A DNA stretch of 64,000 bases from Phenylobacterium sp. (GCF_019636135.1 NZ_JAHBYD010000005.1:1-64000); one strand, 5' to 3'. Shown: positions 25,960 to 36,747, numbered from the stretch's first letter. Made by a program: numbers and translations. Notes: generated by a model not told the origin, from the letters alone.

Positions 25960-26607
25960 GTGGCGGTCGAAGCGGTGATCTGGGATTTCGGCGGGGTCTT
26001 CACCTCTTCGCCGTTCGAGGCCTTCAACCGGCTGGAGGCCGAGCGCGGCCTGCCGAAGGACCTGATCCGGACGGTCAACGCGACCAACCCGGACACCAAC
26101 GCCTGGGCCCTGTTCGAGCGCAACGAGATCGACGCTGCGGGCTTCGACGCGCTGTTCCTCGAGGAGTCGACGGCGCTGGGCCATCCGCTGCGCGGCGCCG
26201 ACGTGCTGCCGAAGCTGTCGGGGGAACTGCGGCCCCGCATGGTCGAGGCGCTGAAGGCCTGCAAGGCGGCCGGCTTCAGGGTCGGCTGCATCACCAACAA
26301 CGTGGTCTCCGAGCACTCGCCCGGCCAGGACGGCGCCCAGAAGGCGGCCGGCGCCATGGGCCAGGTGATGCCGCTGTTCGAGGCGATCATCGAGAGCAGC
26401 AAGGCCGGCGTCCGCAAGCCCGACCCGCGCATCTACCTGATGATGTGCGACCTGCTGGCCGTGAAGCCCGAGGCCTGCGTCTACCTCGACGACCTCGGCA
26501 TCAACTGCAAGCCGGCCGCGGGCCTGGGCATGAAGGCCATCAAGGTGCTGGACGTCGACCAGACCCTGGGCGAGCTCTCCGCCGTCACCGGGCTCGCGTT
26601 CGCATGA
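25960..26607 (+). CDS. HAD-IA family hydrolase, soluble epoxide hydrolase N-domain-like
   Basis: The 215-residue protein carries the HAD motifs: I, VIWDFGGVFTSSPF, where the nucleophile is the Asp but the usual second Asp (DxD) is replaced by Gly (DFGG), as in the sEH-N-like subgroup; II, CITNNVV; III, Lys in SKAGVRKPDPRIYLMM; IV, VYLDDLGINCKPA. The GTG start at 25960 is preceded by AGGAG at the right spacing; two earlier in-frame starts lack this. It is probably a phosphatase or a hydrolase of small metabolites. The gene is followed by phhB after 73 bases. Confidence 0.88.
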   Translation: MAVEAVIWDFGGVFTSSPFEAFNRLEAERGLPKDLIRTVNATNPDTNAWALFERNEIDAAGFDALFLEESTALGHPLRGADVLPKLSGELRPRMVEALKACKAAGFRVGCITNNVVSEHSPGQDGAQKAAGAMGQVMPLFEAIIESSKAGVRKPDPRIYLMMCDLLAVKPEACVYLDDLGINCKPAAGLGMKAIKVLDVDQTLGELSAVTGLAFA

Positions 26608-26680
26608 CCCTCCTTCGCCAGGGCTTCGGAGGGTTCATCGGAGGGGCTATCCTTCGTAGCGCCGGTAGGAGCGAAGCAGG

Positions 26681-26986
26681 ATGACCCGGCCCGCGAAGAT
26701 CGGCGCCGACGCGGCGCTGAAGGACCTGCCCGGCTGGAGCAGGCTGGAGGGCGAGCGCGACGCCATCCAGCGGACGTTCAGGTTCAAGGACTTCAACGCG
26801 GCCTTCGGCTTCATGACCCGCGTGGCGATCCGGGCCGAGCAGCTCGACCACCACCCCGAGTGGTTCAACGTCTACAACCGCGTCGAGGTCACGCTCGCGA
26901 CCCACGACGCCGACGGGGTCACGGCGCTGGACGTGACGCTGGCGACCTTCATGAACGAGGTGGCCCACCTCTCCCCCGAGGCGTAG
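26681..26986 (+). CDS. phhB: Pterin-4a-carbinolamine dehydratase
   Basis: The 101-residue protein regenerates tetrahydrobiopterin-type cofactor after aromatic amino acid hydroxylation. The active-site pattern is present as [20 protein letters not shown] followed by the His of ATHDADGVT (the (E/D)xxxHHPxW...H signature). Length is normal for PCD. The ATG has an AGCAGG site. No phenylalanine hydroxylase lies in this window. The gene is followed at once by a perfect inverted repeat. Confidence 0.93.
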   Translation: MTRPAKIGADAALKDLPGWSRLEGERDAIQRTFRFKDFNAAFGFMTRVAIRAEQLDHHPEWFNVYNRVEVTLATHDADGVTALDVTLATFMNEVAHLSPEA

Positions 26987-26990
26987 CCCG

Positions 26991-28687
<1,697 letters not shown>

Positions 28688-28700
28688 TGCCCCCCTTCGC

Positions 28701-29864
28701 ATGACAGACGGCGTCCTCCCCTACGGCCGCCAGACCATCGACGACGACGACATCGCCGCCGTGGCCGAGGCCCTGCGCGGCGACTTCCTGACGACCGGGC
28801 CGACGGTCGAGCGCTTCGAGCGGGCCTTCGCCGAGACGGTCGGCGCCCGGCACGCCGTCGCCTGCGCCAACGGCACCGCGGCCCTGCACCTGGCCATGCT
28901 GGCGCTGAAGGTGCAGCCCGGCGAGGCGGTGGTCGTCCCCTCGATCACCTTCCTGGCCACCGCCAACTGCGCCCGCTACGTCGGCGCCGACGTGGTTTTC
29001 GCCGACGTCGATCCCGACAGCGGCCTGATGACGCCGGCCACGCTGAAGGCGGCCATCGGCAAGCTGGCCGGCCGCCGGCTCCGCGCCGTCCTGCCGGTCC
29101 ACCTGCGCGGCGACGCCTGCGACCTGCCCGAGCTGGAGAAGCTGGCCTACCAGCACCGCGCCGTTCTCGTCGAAGACGCGCCGCACGCCCTCGGAACGAC
29201 GGCGAGGTTCGGCAACAGGACCGAAACGATCGGCGATGTGCGCCATTCGGCCATGGCCACCTTCTCGTTCCATCCGGTGAAGACCATCGCGACGGGCGAG
29301 GGGGGCATGGTCACCACCAACGACGCGAAGCTGGCCGAGCGCCTGCGCCTGCTGCGCTCGCACGGCATGGTGCGGCCGCCGAAGGCCGATCCGTGGTGGT
29401 ACGAGATGCCCGAGCCGGGCTTCAACTACCGCCTGCCGGACATCCTGTGCGCGCTGGGCCTGTCGCAGCTCGCCAAGTTGCCGCGGTTCGCGGAACGGCG
29501 CCGGGCGCTGGCCGCCGCGTACAGCGAGGCCCTGGCCCCGCTGGCCCCCCTCGTCCGCCAGGCCGCCCAGCCCGCCTACAGCGATCCGGTGCTGCACCTG
29601 ATGACCGTGCTGATCGACTTCGCCGCCGCCGGGACCAGCCGGCGCGAGGTGGTCGAGGCGCTGAAGGCGCAGGGCGTGCTGACCCAGGTCCACTACATCC
29701 CGGTCCATCGCCAGCCCTACTACCGCGGCCTCTACGGCGACCAGGACCTGCCCGGCGCCGACGCCTGGTACGCGCGCTGCCTCTCGCTCCCCCTCTACCC
29801 CGGCATGGCGGACGAGGACGTGGGGCGAGTGGTCGGCGCCCTGAAGGCGGCGTTGGGCCTCTAG
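28701..29864 (+). CDS. pseC: UDP-4-amino-4,6-dideoxy-N-acetyl-altrosamine aminotransferase, FlmB/PseC
   Basis: Second step of pseudaminic acid synthesis: a PLP aminotransferase acting on the PseB product. The 387-residue protein of the DegT/DnrJ family shows LPYGRQTIDDDDIAAVAEAL at the start, VEDAPHALGTTAR with the PLP-ring Asp, and SFHPVKTIATGEGGM with the Schiff-base Lys. TQVHYIPVHRQPYY near the end is typical of PseC. It lies 13 bases after pseB on the same strand. The later steps (pseH, pseG, pseI, pseF) are not in the window. Confidence 0.9.
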   Translation: MTDGVLPYGRQTIDDDDIAAVAEALRGDFLTTGPTVERFERAFAETVGARHAVACANGTAALHLAMLALKVQPGEAVVVPSITFLATANCARYVGADVVFADVDPDSGLMTPATLKAAIGKLAGRRLRAVLPVHLRGDACDLPELEKLAYQHRAVLVEDAPHALGTTARFGNRTETIGDVRHSAMATFSFHPVKTIATGEGGMVTTNDAKLAERLRLLRSHGMVRPPKADPWWYEMPEPGFNYRLPDILCALGLSQLAKLPRFAERRRALAAAYSEALAPLAPLVRQAAQPAYSDPVLHLMTVLIDFAAAGTSRREVVEALKAQGVLTQVHYIPVHRQPYYRGLYGDQDLPGADAWYARCLSLPLYPGMADEDVGRVVGALKAALGL

Positions 29865-29887
29865 TTCCTCCCCCCCCTTCGTAGTAG

Positions 29888-30054
29888 GGCCATCGCATAT
29901 GGATGTGGGCGGCTTGTCCGCCCGATTCATGAACCGCAGAGATCGCGGAGATACGCAGAGAGGTCGCGGATCCACCGGACTCCTCCGCGTATCTCCGCGA
30001 TCTCTGCGGTTTGACCAGGGGCCTGTCGGCCGCCCGCATCCATATGCGATGGCC
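29888..30054. repeat. Nested inverted repeat (family F) behind pseC
   Basis: An outer pair, 29888-29905 with 30037-30054 (18 bases, exact), encloses an inner pair, 29932-29956 with 29987-30011 (25 bases, exact; starts AACCGCAGAGATCGCGGAGA). A GANTC methylation site (GATTC, 29924-29928) lies between the left arms. The 275-base gap between pseC and the convergent gene is almost filled by this. The nested layout would form a two-part hairpin or cruciform. Confidence 0.83.
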
Positions 30055-30139
30055 CCGCCGTCATGGGGAGGTGTCCGCTCCAGACTGAAGGAAGCCCCCT
30101 CAGTCAGCAGTTCCCCCGATGGGGAGCGACTGACGGCCG

Positions 30140-31852
30140 CTACGCCGCCATCCCGGCCGCCTGGATCAGCTCGCGGACCTGGGCCATCTGGGTCGGGGAG
30201 GCGGCGAGTTCGGCGCGGGTGGCGTCCAGCTTGAAGAGCTTCAGCGCCTCGGAGCGGGCGCGGGCGGCGGCGGGGCCCTGGGGCGCGCTCTCGCCGGCGG
30301 CCAGCTTCAGGAGCAGGGTCAGGCGCTGGATCAACGGGGCGTTGGCGGCGGCCAGGCTCTGGGACAGCCTGGCGCGGCCCTCGACCTCGCCGCCGATCAC
30401 GCCCAGCTTCTCCTGGATCGGCTGGTAGTCCTCGGTGACGAGGCCGCAGCGCGCGACCGCCCGCGACAGGCCCGCCAGCTTCGACAGCCGCTCGCCGGGG
30501 CTCTCGTGGCCGTCGGTCAGCTCCTTCTCGAACTTGAGCGAGTTCACGACCGCCTTCACCCAGCCGGCCGCCTGGCGCTTGTTGGCCGCGCCGATGATGT
30601 TCTCGGTCAGCCAGATCAGCGCCTCGACCTCCTCGAAGCTGGTGCGCTCCTGGCCGAGGTAGGCCTCCACGAAGTCGCCGGTGACCAGCATCCGCGAGCG
30701 GGCGGCGAAGGCGGCCTGCACGTCTTCCAGCGGCAGCAGGTTGCCCGCGGCGGCGGTCAGCGACATGGCGAGCGCGCGCAGCACGTCGATCTCGCGCTCG
30801 GCGTCGCCGGGGCACAGGCGCCGCGGACCCGTCAGCTCCCGCAGGATGCGACGGCCGATCGCGGCGCGCGTCTCCTTGAACTGCTCGCCCGACAGCCACT
30901 TCGCCAGCCGCAGCGCCAGCGGCGACAGTTCGGGCATCACCTTCTGCACCGACTTCTCGACCAGGATCAGCCTCTCGACCGCCTCGAAGGCCGCAAGCCG
31001 GGTCATCGCGGCGAGCGTCGCGCCCAGGTCGCGGCCCCGGCCCGTGACGTCGGTCATGCCCGACTTGGTCTCGAGGATCTCGGACAGCGGCTGCTGGATG
31101 ACGTCGAGCGCGGCGTTGCGGCCGGGCCCCCTGGCCGGCGCCGCGTCGGCCAGGTCCATCAGGCGGGTGACCTTCCCGGACCACGTCGCGGCGGGGGCGA
31201 TTGAGGCGGCGACGCCGGCGCCGAGCAGGTATCCGCGCTCAGGGTGCGCCGCCAGACGTTCGGCGGCGACCGCGAAGCCTTCCCGGTCGACGTCGGGCAG
31301 GAGGCCCTTCTTCTGGTCCTTGAGCAGGCGTTCGACCGCGCGCTCGATCAGCGCGTGGAACGCCCGGATCAGCTCATGCACGCTCATCGCGCGGGCATGC
31401 GCCTCGGGGACGGCGATCTTCTGGATGGCGTGCTGCAGGTCGGTCCCCGACGCCTCCAGCTTCTCCACCAGGTCCGGGCGATGCAGCAGCTCGAAGGGCG
31501 TGGCGTTGTTGCGGTCGAGCCAGCCTTCCAGCAGCCGGCCGATCCGCTCGCGGGCGTGGACGGTGTAGAGGTCCTGCGGCGTCACGCAGAGCGGCTGGGG
31601 TTCCTCGCGCGGCGTCGACTTGGCGGCCGTGTCGGCGGCCCCGAGCTTCTGGATGACCACCGAGTTGAACTCGCGGCTCTCCTCGTCGAAGACCTCCTTG
31701 GTCACCTTCACGGCGGCCACGCGGCCCTCGGCCATGAGATCCCGGGCGGTCTCGAGGGCGGTCGCGCGGTCCTCCGTGGCGAGGTTCAGCGTCCACGGCG
31801 CGCCGGCGATCTTCCGGACAAAGACTTCGAAATGCACTCTCGTCCCGCTCAT
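30140..31852 (-). CDS. Large soluble protein of unknown function beside chvI
   Basis: The 570-residue product begins MSGTRVHFEVFVRKIAGAPWTLNLATEDRATALETA, a small beta-rich module, then is almost entirely alpha-helical: repeated Leu/Ala-rich helices with ERLILVEKSVQKVMPELSPLALRLAKWL and EVEALIWLTENIIGAANKRQAAGWV. No signal peptide or membrane helix is visible and I recognise no family. The start is the ATG that gives MSGTRVHF, since the 11 codons before it are poorly protein-like. It is divergent from chvI, and the shared gap holds a CtrA-like motif. Helical repeats suggest a scaffold or protein-binding role; that is inference. Confidence 0.8.
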   Translation of the reverse strand: MSGTRVHFEVFVRKIAGAPWTLNLATEDRATALETARDLMAEGRVAAVKVTKEVFDEESREFNSVVIQKLGAADTAAKSTPREEPQPLCVTPQDLYTVHARERIGRLLEGWLDRNNATPFELLHRPDLVEKLEASGTDLQHAIQKIAVPEAHARAMSVHELIRAFHALIERAVERLLKDQKKGLLPDVDREGFAVAAERLAAHPERGYLLGAGVAASIAPAATWSGKVTRLMDLADAAPARGPGRNAALDVIQQPLSEILETKSGMTDVTGRGRDLGATLAAMTRLAAFEAVERLILVEKSVQKVMPELSPLALRLAKWLSGEQFKETRAAIGRRILRELTGPRRLCPGDAEREIDVLRALAMSLTAAAGNLLPLEDVQAAFAARSRMLVTGDFVEAYLGQERTSFEEVEALIWLTENIIGAANKRQAAGWVKAVVNSLKFEKELTDGHESPGERLSKLAGLSRAVARCGLVTEDYQPIQEKLGVIGGEVEGRARLSQSLAAANAPLIQRLTLLLKLAAGESAPQGPAAARARSEALKLFKLDATRAELAASPTQMAQVRELIQAAGMAA

Positions 31853-31900
31853 CGCGAACGTCCGCCCCCCGCAGAGGGGAACCACGTTCGAGCAAACAGC

Positions 31901-31915
31901 TTAAGGCTGCGTTGA
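31901..31915 (+). promoter_or_regulatory. CtrA-like motif in the gap ahead of chvI
   Basis: TTAA at 31901-31904, seven bases, TTGA at 31912-31915: seven of eight positions of TTAA-N7-TTAA. The TTGACC at 31912-31917 could also be a -35 hexamer. The motif is short and could occur by chance, but GC-rich DNA has few TTAA words. Confidence 0.3.
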
Positions 31916-32006
31916 CCTTCCCCGGCTTTCGGCCCAAGGCCCCATTGAGGCCATGGTGAAGGCCCAATAGGTTGCACGGGTTCGGTTAAGGAGAATTCCA
32001 CCCCAG

Positions 32007-32723
32007 ATGGCGAAGATCACCCTCGTCGACGATGACGAGAATATCGTGACGTCGGTCAGCCTGGCGCTCGAGAGCCACGGGCACACCGTGAAGGCCTACT
32101 ACGACGGCGCCGCCGGCCTTGCCGCGCTGGAGAACGACCCGCCGGACGTCGCCATCCTCGACGTGAAGATGCCGCGCATGGACGGCATGGAGGTGCTGCG
32201 CCGCCTGCGCCGGACCTCCGAGGTGCCCGTGATCATCCTGACGTCGAAGGACGAGGAGATCGACGAGATCCTGGGGTTCAACCTGGGCGCCGACGACTAC
32301 ATGCACAAGCCGTTCAGCCAGCGCCTGCTGATCGAGCGCGTGAAGGCGGTGCTGCGCCGCGCGGGCCGCGGCGAGCCCGACGATCCGGCCAGCCCCGCGG
32401 CGGCCGCGGACGTGAATGCGCGGGCCCTGAAGCGCGGCAAGCTCACCCTGGACCCGGCGCGCCACGAGAGCCTGTGGGACGGCAAGCCGGTGAAGCTCAC
32501 CGTCACCGAGTTCCTGCTGCTGCAGTCGCTGGCCCAGCGGCCTGGGTTCGTGAAGAGCCGCGACAACCTGATGGACGCGGCCTACGACGATCAGGTCTAC
32601 GTCGATGACCGCACCATCGACAGCCACATCAAGCGCATGCGGAAGAAGTTCCGCGAGGTGGACCCTGAGTTCGACGCGATCGAAACCCTCTATGGCGTCG
32701 GCTACCGATACCGGGAGTCCTGA
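32007..32723 (+). CDS. chvI: Two-component response regulator ChvI
   Basis: OmpR-type DNA-binding regulator of envelope and acid stress. The 238-residue protein has a receiver domain (DDDEN acidic pocket at 8-12, phospho-acceptor Asp52 in [11 protein letters not shown], Thr in ILTSKDEE, Lys in MHKPF) and a winged-helix domain with [31 protein letters not shown] and [14 protein letters not shown], ending [10 protein letters not shown]. It is a full-length match to the ChvI type. The ATG has an AAGGAGAA site. Its end overlaps the chvG start by 32 bases. Confidence 0.95.
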   Translation: MAKITLVDDDENIVTSVSLALESHGHTVKAYYDGAAGLAALENDPPDVAILDVKMPRMDGMEVLRRLRRTSEVPVIILTSKDEEIDEILGFNLGADDYMHKPFSQRLLIERVKAVLRRAGRGEPDDPASPAAAADVNARALKRGKLTLDPARHESLWDGKPVKLTVTEFLLLQSLAQRPGFVKSRDNLMDAAYDDQVYVDDRTIDSHIKRMRKKFREVDPEFDAIETLYGVGYRYRES

Positions 32724-34341
32724 GACCGCCGCCGACGCGCCTCCCGAGCCGGGGGTCCTCGAGCGCACGGTCCGGGGCAAGACGACGCGGCCGCGGCTGA
32801 AGTTCACGGGGCTGCCGGGCTCGCGGCTCGGCCGCCTGATCCTGGCGTTCAACCTGCTGGGCCTGGCGATCCTGATCTCGGGGGCGCTGGTGCTGAACGA
32901 GCTGCGGCGCGGCCTCGTCAACGCGCGCATCGACAGCCTGTCGACCCAGGGCGAGCTGATCGCCTCGATCCTCAACCAGGCTGCCACGGTGGGCGAGCCC
33001 GAGCCGCAGATGGATGCGGCCTACGCCACCGAGCTGTTGCAGACGCTCTCCAACCCCAAGGCCCAGCGGGCGCGGCTGTTCGACAGCAAGGGCCGCCTCG
33101 TCGCCGATTCCGACTGGATGGCCGACGAGGTCCAGCAGCGCGACCTGCCGCCGGCCAGGCCGCGGGACGCCGCCCAGGGCCTCGACCTGATGCACAGGCC
33201 CGAGCCGTCGTCGCTGAAGGAGCGGCAGGCGGCGCTCCAGCGCGAGGTGGCGGCCGCGCTGCAGGGCGCCCGCTATGCGGGGCTGCGCCGCAACGCCGAC
33301 GGCGACCGCGTGGTCTCGGTCTCGCTGCCGATCCGGCATGTGCGCGCCGTGCTGGGGGTGGTGACGCTGGAGGCCAGCGACGTCGACGCCATCATCGCGC
33401 GCGAGCGGGCCGCGCTGATCCCGTTCATCCTGATCGCCATCGCGGTGACGCTGGCCTCGTCGTTCCTGCTGAACAGCCTGGTCGCCCAGCCCGTGCTGCG
33501 CATGGCCCGCGCCGCCGACCGCGTGCGCCACGGCGGCGCCCGCGCCATCTCGCTGCCCGACCTGGCCAGGCGCGACGACGAGGTGGGCGACCTGACCCGC
33601 AGCCTGGAGGCCATGACCCAGGCGCTCAGCGAGCGCATGGACGCGATCGAATCGTTCGCCGCCGACGTGGCGCACGAGATCCGCAACCCGCTCACCTCGC
33701 TCCGCTCGGCGGTCGAGACGCTCGACCTCGTCGAGGAGGCGGGCGCCCGCGAGCGCCTGCTCTCGATCCTGAAGAACGACGTCCAGCGCCTGGACCGGCT
33801 GGTCACCGACATCTCGAACGCCTCGCGCCTCGACGCCGAGCTCTCGCGCGACCAGCCGAAGCTGGTGGACCTGAACCGCCTCGTGGGCGACGTGGTCTCG
33901 ACCTATCAGAACGTCGCGCGCGCCGGGGACGTGAAGGTGGCCTTCAACGCCCACCAGGGCCTGGAAGCGATCACGGTGATCGGCCGGGAGGGGCCGCTGG
34001 GCCAGATCCTGCGCAACCTGATCGACAACGCCCGCTCGTTCAGCCCGCCCGGCGAGACGGTCTCCGTGGGGCTGTGGCGGGTGCAGGACGAGGCGATCGT
34101 CACCGTCTCCGACAACGGCCCGGGCATCCCGCCCGAGAACCTCGAGACCGTCTTCCAGCGCTTCTACACCTCGCGCCCGAAGGGCTCGGCGTTCGGCGGC
34201 AACTCGGGCCTCGGGCTCTCCATCGCCCGGCAGATCGCCGAGGCCCACGGCGGCACGCTCCGCGCCGAGAACCGCACCGGCGCCGAGGGTAGGGTCATCG
34301 GGGCGATGTTCACCCTCGTGCTGCCGGAGACCGGCGAGTGA
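32692..34341 (+). CDS. chvG: Sensor histidine kinase ChvG
   Basis: Inner-membrane sensor partner of ChvI. The 549-residue protein has a short cytosolic lead, helix 1 near residue 50 ([20 protein letters not shown]), a periplasmic sensor domain of about 190 residues, helix 2 near 255 ([19 protein letters not shown]), a HAMP linker, the H-box [23 protein letters not shown] with the phosphorylated His, and an ATPase domain ([10 protein letters not shown]-box, SDNGPGI G1, [19 protein letters not shown]2). It starts inside the 3' end of chvI. The usual repressor ExoR is not in the window. Confidence 0.94.
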   Translation: MASATDTGSPETAADAPPEPGVLERTVRGKTTRPRLKFTGLPGSRLGRLILAFNLLGLAILISGALVLNELRRGLVNARIDSLSTQGELIASILNQAATVGEPEPQMDAAYATELLQTLSNPKAQRARLFDSKGRLVADSDWMADEVQQRDLPPARPRDAAQGLDLMHRPEPSSLKERQAALQREVAAALQGARYAGLRRNADGDRVVSVSLPIRHVRAVLGVVTLEASDVDAIIARERAALIPFILIAIAVTLASSFLLNSLVAQPVLRMARAADRVRHGGARAISLPDLARRDDEVGDLTRSLEAMTQALSERMDAIESFAADVAHEIRNPLTSLRSAVETLDLVEEAGARERLLSILKNDVQRLDRLVTDISNASRLDAELSRDQPKLVDLNRLVGDVVSTYQNVARAGDVKVAFNAHQGLEAITVIGREGPLGQILRNLIDNARSFSPPGETVSVGLWRVQDEAIVTVSDNGPGIPPENLETVFQRFYTSRPKGSAFGGNSGLGLSIARQIAEAHGGTLRAENRTGAEGRVIGAMFTLVLPETGE

Positions 34342-34345
34342 CCTC

Positions 34346-34780
34346 GTGATCGTGCATGCGGGGCTGATCGCCCGGCGGGTCGGCGGGCTCTGGCTCGGAA
34401 TCCTGATCGAGGGGCCGTCCGGCGCCGGCAAGAGCGACCTGGCGCTGCGGGCCCTGGATCACGGCTTCCGGCTGGTGGCCGACGACCGGGTGCTGCTCTG
34501 GGCCGACGGCGGCCGGCTCTGGGGCCGCGCGCCGGATCCGCTGGCCGGCCTCATCGAGGTCCGCGGGCAGGGCGTGGTCCCCGTCGCGGCTGTCGCCTTC
34601 TCGGGCGTCGCGCTCAAGGTGCGGCTCGAACCGCCGGAGCGGATGCCCGATCCCGCGACCGAGACGGTTCTGGGGGTTGAGATCCCACTTATGGCGGCGG
34701 ATCCGTTCGAGCTCTCGGCGCCTGCGAAACTAGGCCGCGCGCTGGAGGCCTTTGACGCGGCGCACAAGAGGCGTATCTAG
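34346..34780 (+). CDS. hprK: Truncated (alphaproteobacterial) HPr kinase/phosphorylase
   Basis: The 144-residue protein holds only the C-terminal kinase domain of HprK: Walker A GPSGAGKSDLALRAL at residues 23-37, ADDRVLLW (catalytic Asp region) and the HprK signature LIEVRGQGVV. The N-terminal domain found in Firmicutes (about 300 residues in all) is absent, as usual in alphaproteobacteria. It phosphorylates a serine on HPr (here Ser48). The GTG start comes four bases after the chvG stop; the chvG-hprK-EIIA-HPr order is conserved in the class and ties PTS state to the envelope sensor. Confidence 0.92.
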   Translation: MIVHAGLIARRVGGLWLGILIEGPSGAGKSDLALRALDHGFRLVADDRVLLWADGGRLWGRAPDPLAGLIEVRGQGVVPVAAVAFSGVALKVRLEPPERMPDPATETVLGVEIPLMAADPFELSAPAKLGRALEAFDAAHKRRI

Positions 34781-34842
34781 CTCCGCTCGCGCCCCGTTCC
34801 GGCGCCGTCTCGGGTGGGGATACCCTTGGATCGTTGTCCGGC

Positions 34843-35247
34843 ATGATCGGCCTCGTGATCGTGACTCACGGCCGTCTGGCGCAAGAGTTCGTCTACGCGA
34901 TGGAGCACGTCGTCGGCCCGCAGGCTGCGGTCGAGGCCATCTGCATCGGCCCCGAAGACGACATGGAGAAGCGCCGCCTCGACATCTTGGCCGCCTGCGG
35001 GCGCGTCGACGCCGGCAAGGGCGTCATCCTGCTCACCGACATGTTCGGCGGCACGCCCTCCAACCTCGCCATCTCGGTGATGGAGCAGACCAAGGCCGAG
35101 GTCATCGCCGGCCTCAACCTGCCCATGCTGATCAAGCTCGCGTCCCTGCGCACCCGCGCGCCGCTCGAAGATGCGGTTGCAGCGGCGCAGGAAGCCGGGC
35201 GAAAGTACATCTCCGTGGCCTCCTACGTCCTGGCCGGAGAGAAGTGA
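34843..35247 (+). CDS. PTS IIA component of the mannose (EIIA-Man) type
   Basis: The 134-residue protein begins MIGLVIVTHGRLAQEFVYAM with the phosphorylated His9 in VTHG. GVILLTDMFGGTPSNLAISVM is the next family motif. It lacks IIB, IIC and IID partners here and is thought to serve only in regulation, receiving phosphate from HPr. The ATG is preferred to a TTG three codons earlier. The gap to hprK is 62 bases. Its TGA almost abuts the HPr start, separated by one base. Confidence 0.92.
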   Translation: MIGLVIVTHGRLAQEFVYAMEHVVGPQAAVEAICIGPEDDMEKRRLDILAACGRVDAGKGVILLTDMFGGTPSNLAISVMEQTKAEVIAGLNLPMLIKLASLRTRAPLEDAVAAAQEAGRKYISVASYVLAGEK

Positions 35248-35248
35248 G

Positions 35249-35524
35249 CTGAGCGAAGCCGTCCGCACCGTCGAGATCGTGAACAAGCGCGGCCTGCACG
35301 CCCGGGCCTCGGCCAAGTTCGTCAAGCTCGCCGCCACCTTCGACGCCGAGGTGAAGGTCTCCAAGGACGGCACGACCGTCGACGCCCGCTCGATCATGGG
35401 CCTGATGATGCTCGCCGCCGGCCCCGGCTGCGAAATCGACATCACCGCCGACGGCGCCGAAGCCGACATGGCGGTGGCGGCGCTGGTGGACCTGGTCGAA
35501 GGCCGTTTCGAGGAAGACGAGTAG
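35249..35524 (+). CDS. PTS phosphocarrier HPr, with probable CTG start
   Basis: The 91-residue protein (first codon CTG) reads xSEAVRTVEIVNKRGLHARA, with the catalytic His17 in RGLHARAS and the regulatory Ser48 in ARSIMGLMML, the target of the HprK encoded three genes earlier. No ATG, GTG or TTG in this frame is compatible with a full HPr: the next in-frame GTG would remove the first strand. A GGAGAGAAG site lies at 35236-35244. It ends the chvI-chvG-hprK-EIIA-HPr set. The start is inferred and could be wrong if the upstream frame is read through. Confidence 0.9.
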   Translation: MSEAVRTVEIVNKRGLHARASAKFVKLAATFDAEVKVSKDGTTVDARSIMGLMMLAAGPGCEIDITADGAEADMAVAALVDLVEGRFEEDE

Positions 35525-35525
35525 C

Positions 35526-35574
35526 CTTCCCTCCCTTGATGGGGAGGGACAGGCCGCGCAGCGGCCAGGGTGAG
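35526..35574. repeat. Third copy of the family B repeat arm
   Basis: This 49-base segment is almost identical to the left arm at 8953-9001 (TTCCCTCCCTT then GATGGGGAGGGACAGGCC), differing at a few bases. The opposite arm is missing. It begins two bases after the HPr stop and lies between the HPr gene and the convergent AraC gene. Confidence 0.78.
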
Positions 35575-35614
35575 GGAGTCATGACCGGAATGCCGGCGCT
35601 CCGGGACTGAACGC

Positions 35615-36679
35615 CTAGACGGCCTGCCGCCACTCCCTGGGGCTGAGGCCCGTCCAGCGCTTGAACGCGCGCGAGAAGGCGGCGGGGTCGGAGAAGCCCA
35701 CGAGGTAGGCCGTCTCGTTGACGGAGACCTTGCGGCCCGACAGGTAGTGCTCGGAGAGGCGGCGGCGCAGGTCGTCCAGCAGGCCCTCGAACGTGACGCC
35801 CTCGGCTTTCAGGCGGCGGAACAGGGTCTGGCGGGAAACGCCCATCCGGCGCGCGACGGCGTCCATGCAGGCCTCACCGGTGTGCAGCCTCGGCATCAGC
35901 AGGCTCTCGACCCGGCCGCGGGTCGACTTGGCGGCCTCCAGCGTCTTCAGCAGGCCGTCGGCGCGTTCGGAGAGGACGCCGAAGACGTAGCGCGGCATGG
36001 CGGCGACGCGGTGGCTCGACCACGCCGGATCGATGCGCAGCGCGTTGCGCGCGGCCCCGAACGTGACCGGCGCGCCGAAGATGCGGGCGTATTCGGCGCC
36101 ATAGCCCGGGTCGTCGTGCGTGACCTGGGCCTCCAGCACGAACGGGGTCTTGCCGAACTGGCGCGGGCCCCAGGCCATGCGGCCGAAGGTGGTCTCGGTG
36201 AGCTCGGGGAAGGCGTTGGGGTTCTGGCGCCGGTCGGTGACCCAGAGGCCGTCGCGCTCGCGCGTCACCTCGAAGCGGTCGCCGGCCCCGACGCCTTCGA
36301 CCTCCACGGCCAGGCGGCCATAGCGGTTCATCTGGGCGAAGGCCTCCAGCATCGTCTCCGACGCCAGGGTGAGCAGGCCCACCACCGAGATCTCCGAGAA
36401 GTCGACGTGCTCGGCGTAGTGCAGGGCGAGCGCGGGATCGCCGGTCAGCGCCTTGGCCGCGCGCATCAGCACCACGTAACGCTCGAACGGCACGCGCCTG
36501 TCGGGATCGTCCAGGTCGGCGGGGTCGAGGCCGGCGCGGCCGGCCAGCGCGGCGGGGCTGGCGCCGCGGGCGACGGCGAACTTCAGCAGGCCGCGGGCGA
36601 TGCCGGCCTCGATGGTGAGCTGCGGCGCGGGGCCGAGCGCCCTGCAACCGTCGGTCATGACTTTGAGCTGCGCCGTCAT
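35615..36679 (-). CDS. AraC-family transcriptional regulator (OruR/ArgR-like N-domain)
   Basis: The 354-residue regulator has an N-terminal arabinose-binding-like domain of the second type (residues about 20-210, from GIARGLLKFAVARGASPAALAGRAGLDPADLDD, then FSEISVVGLLTLASETMLEAFAQMNRYGRL). Its C-terminal AraC HTH pair is MDAVARRMGVSRQTLFRRLKAEGVTFEGLLDDLRRRL and VNETAYLVGFSDPAAFSRAFKRWTGLSPREWR. The ATG giving MTAQLKV is chosen over an upstream extension. It is divergent from the gntR operon across a 144-base gap. The inducer is unknown; such proteins often control catabolic genes. Confidence 0.9.
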   Translation of the reverse strand: MTAQLKVMTDGCRALGPAPQLTIEAGIARGLLKFAVARGASPAALAGRAGLDPADLDDPDRRVPFERYVVLMRAAKALTGDPALALHYAEHVDFSEISVVGLLTLASETMLEAFAQMNRYGRLAVEVEGVGAGDRFEVTRERDGLWVTDRRQNPNAFPELTETTFGRMAWGPRQFGKTPFVLEAQVTHDDPGYGAEYARIFGAPVTFGAARNALRIDPAWSSHRVAAMPRYVFGVLSERADGLLKTLEAAKSTRGRVESLLMPRLHTGEACMDAVARRMGVSRQTLFRRLKAEGVTFEGLLDDLRRRLSEHYLSGRKVSVNETAYLVGFSDPAAFSRAFKRWTGLSPREWRQAV

Positions 36680-36747
36680 GTCCAGCGGCCCCTTGCTGGC
36701 TGAACCTGCCGCCCACCCGAGAGGGCGGACAACTTCGATGCGACATA

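Noticed and set aside
35747..36703. 318-codon plus-strand open frame antisense to the AraC regulator
   Set aside because: The minus frame has intact AraC HTH motifs; the plus frame is a shadow.
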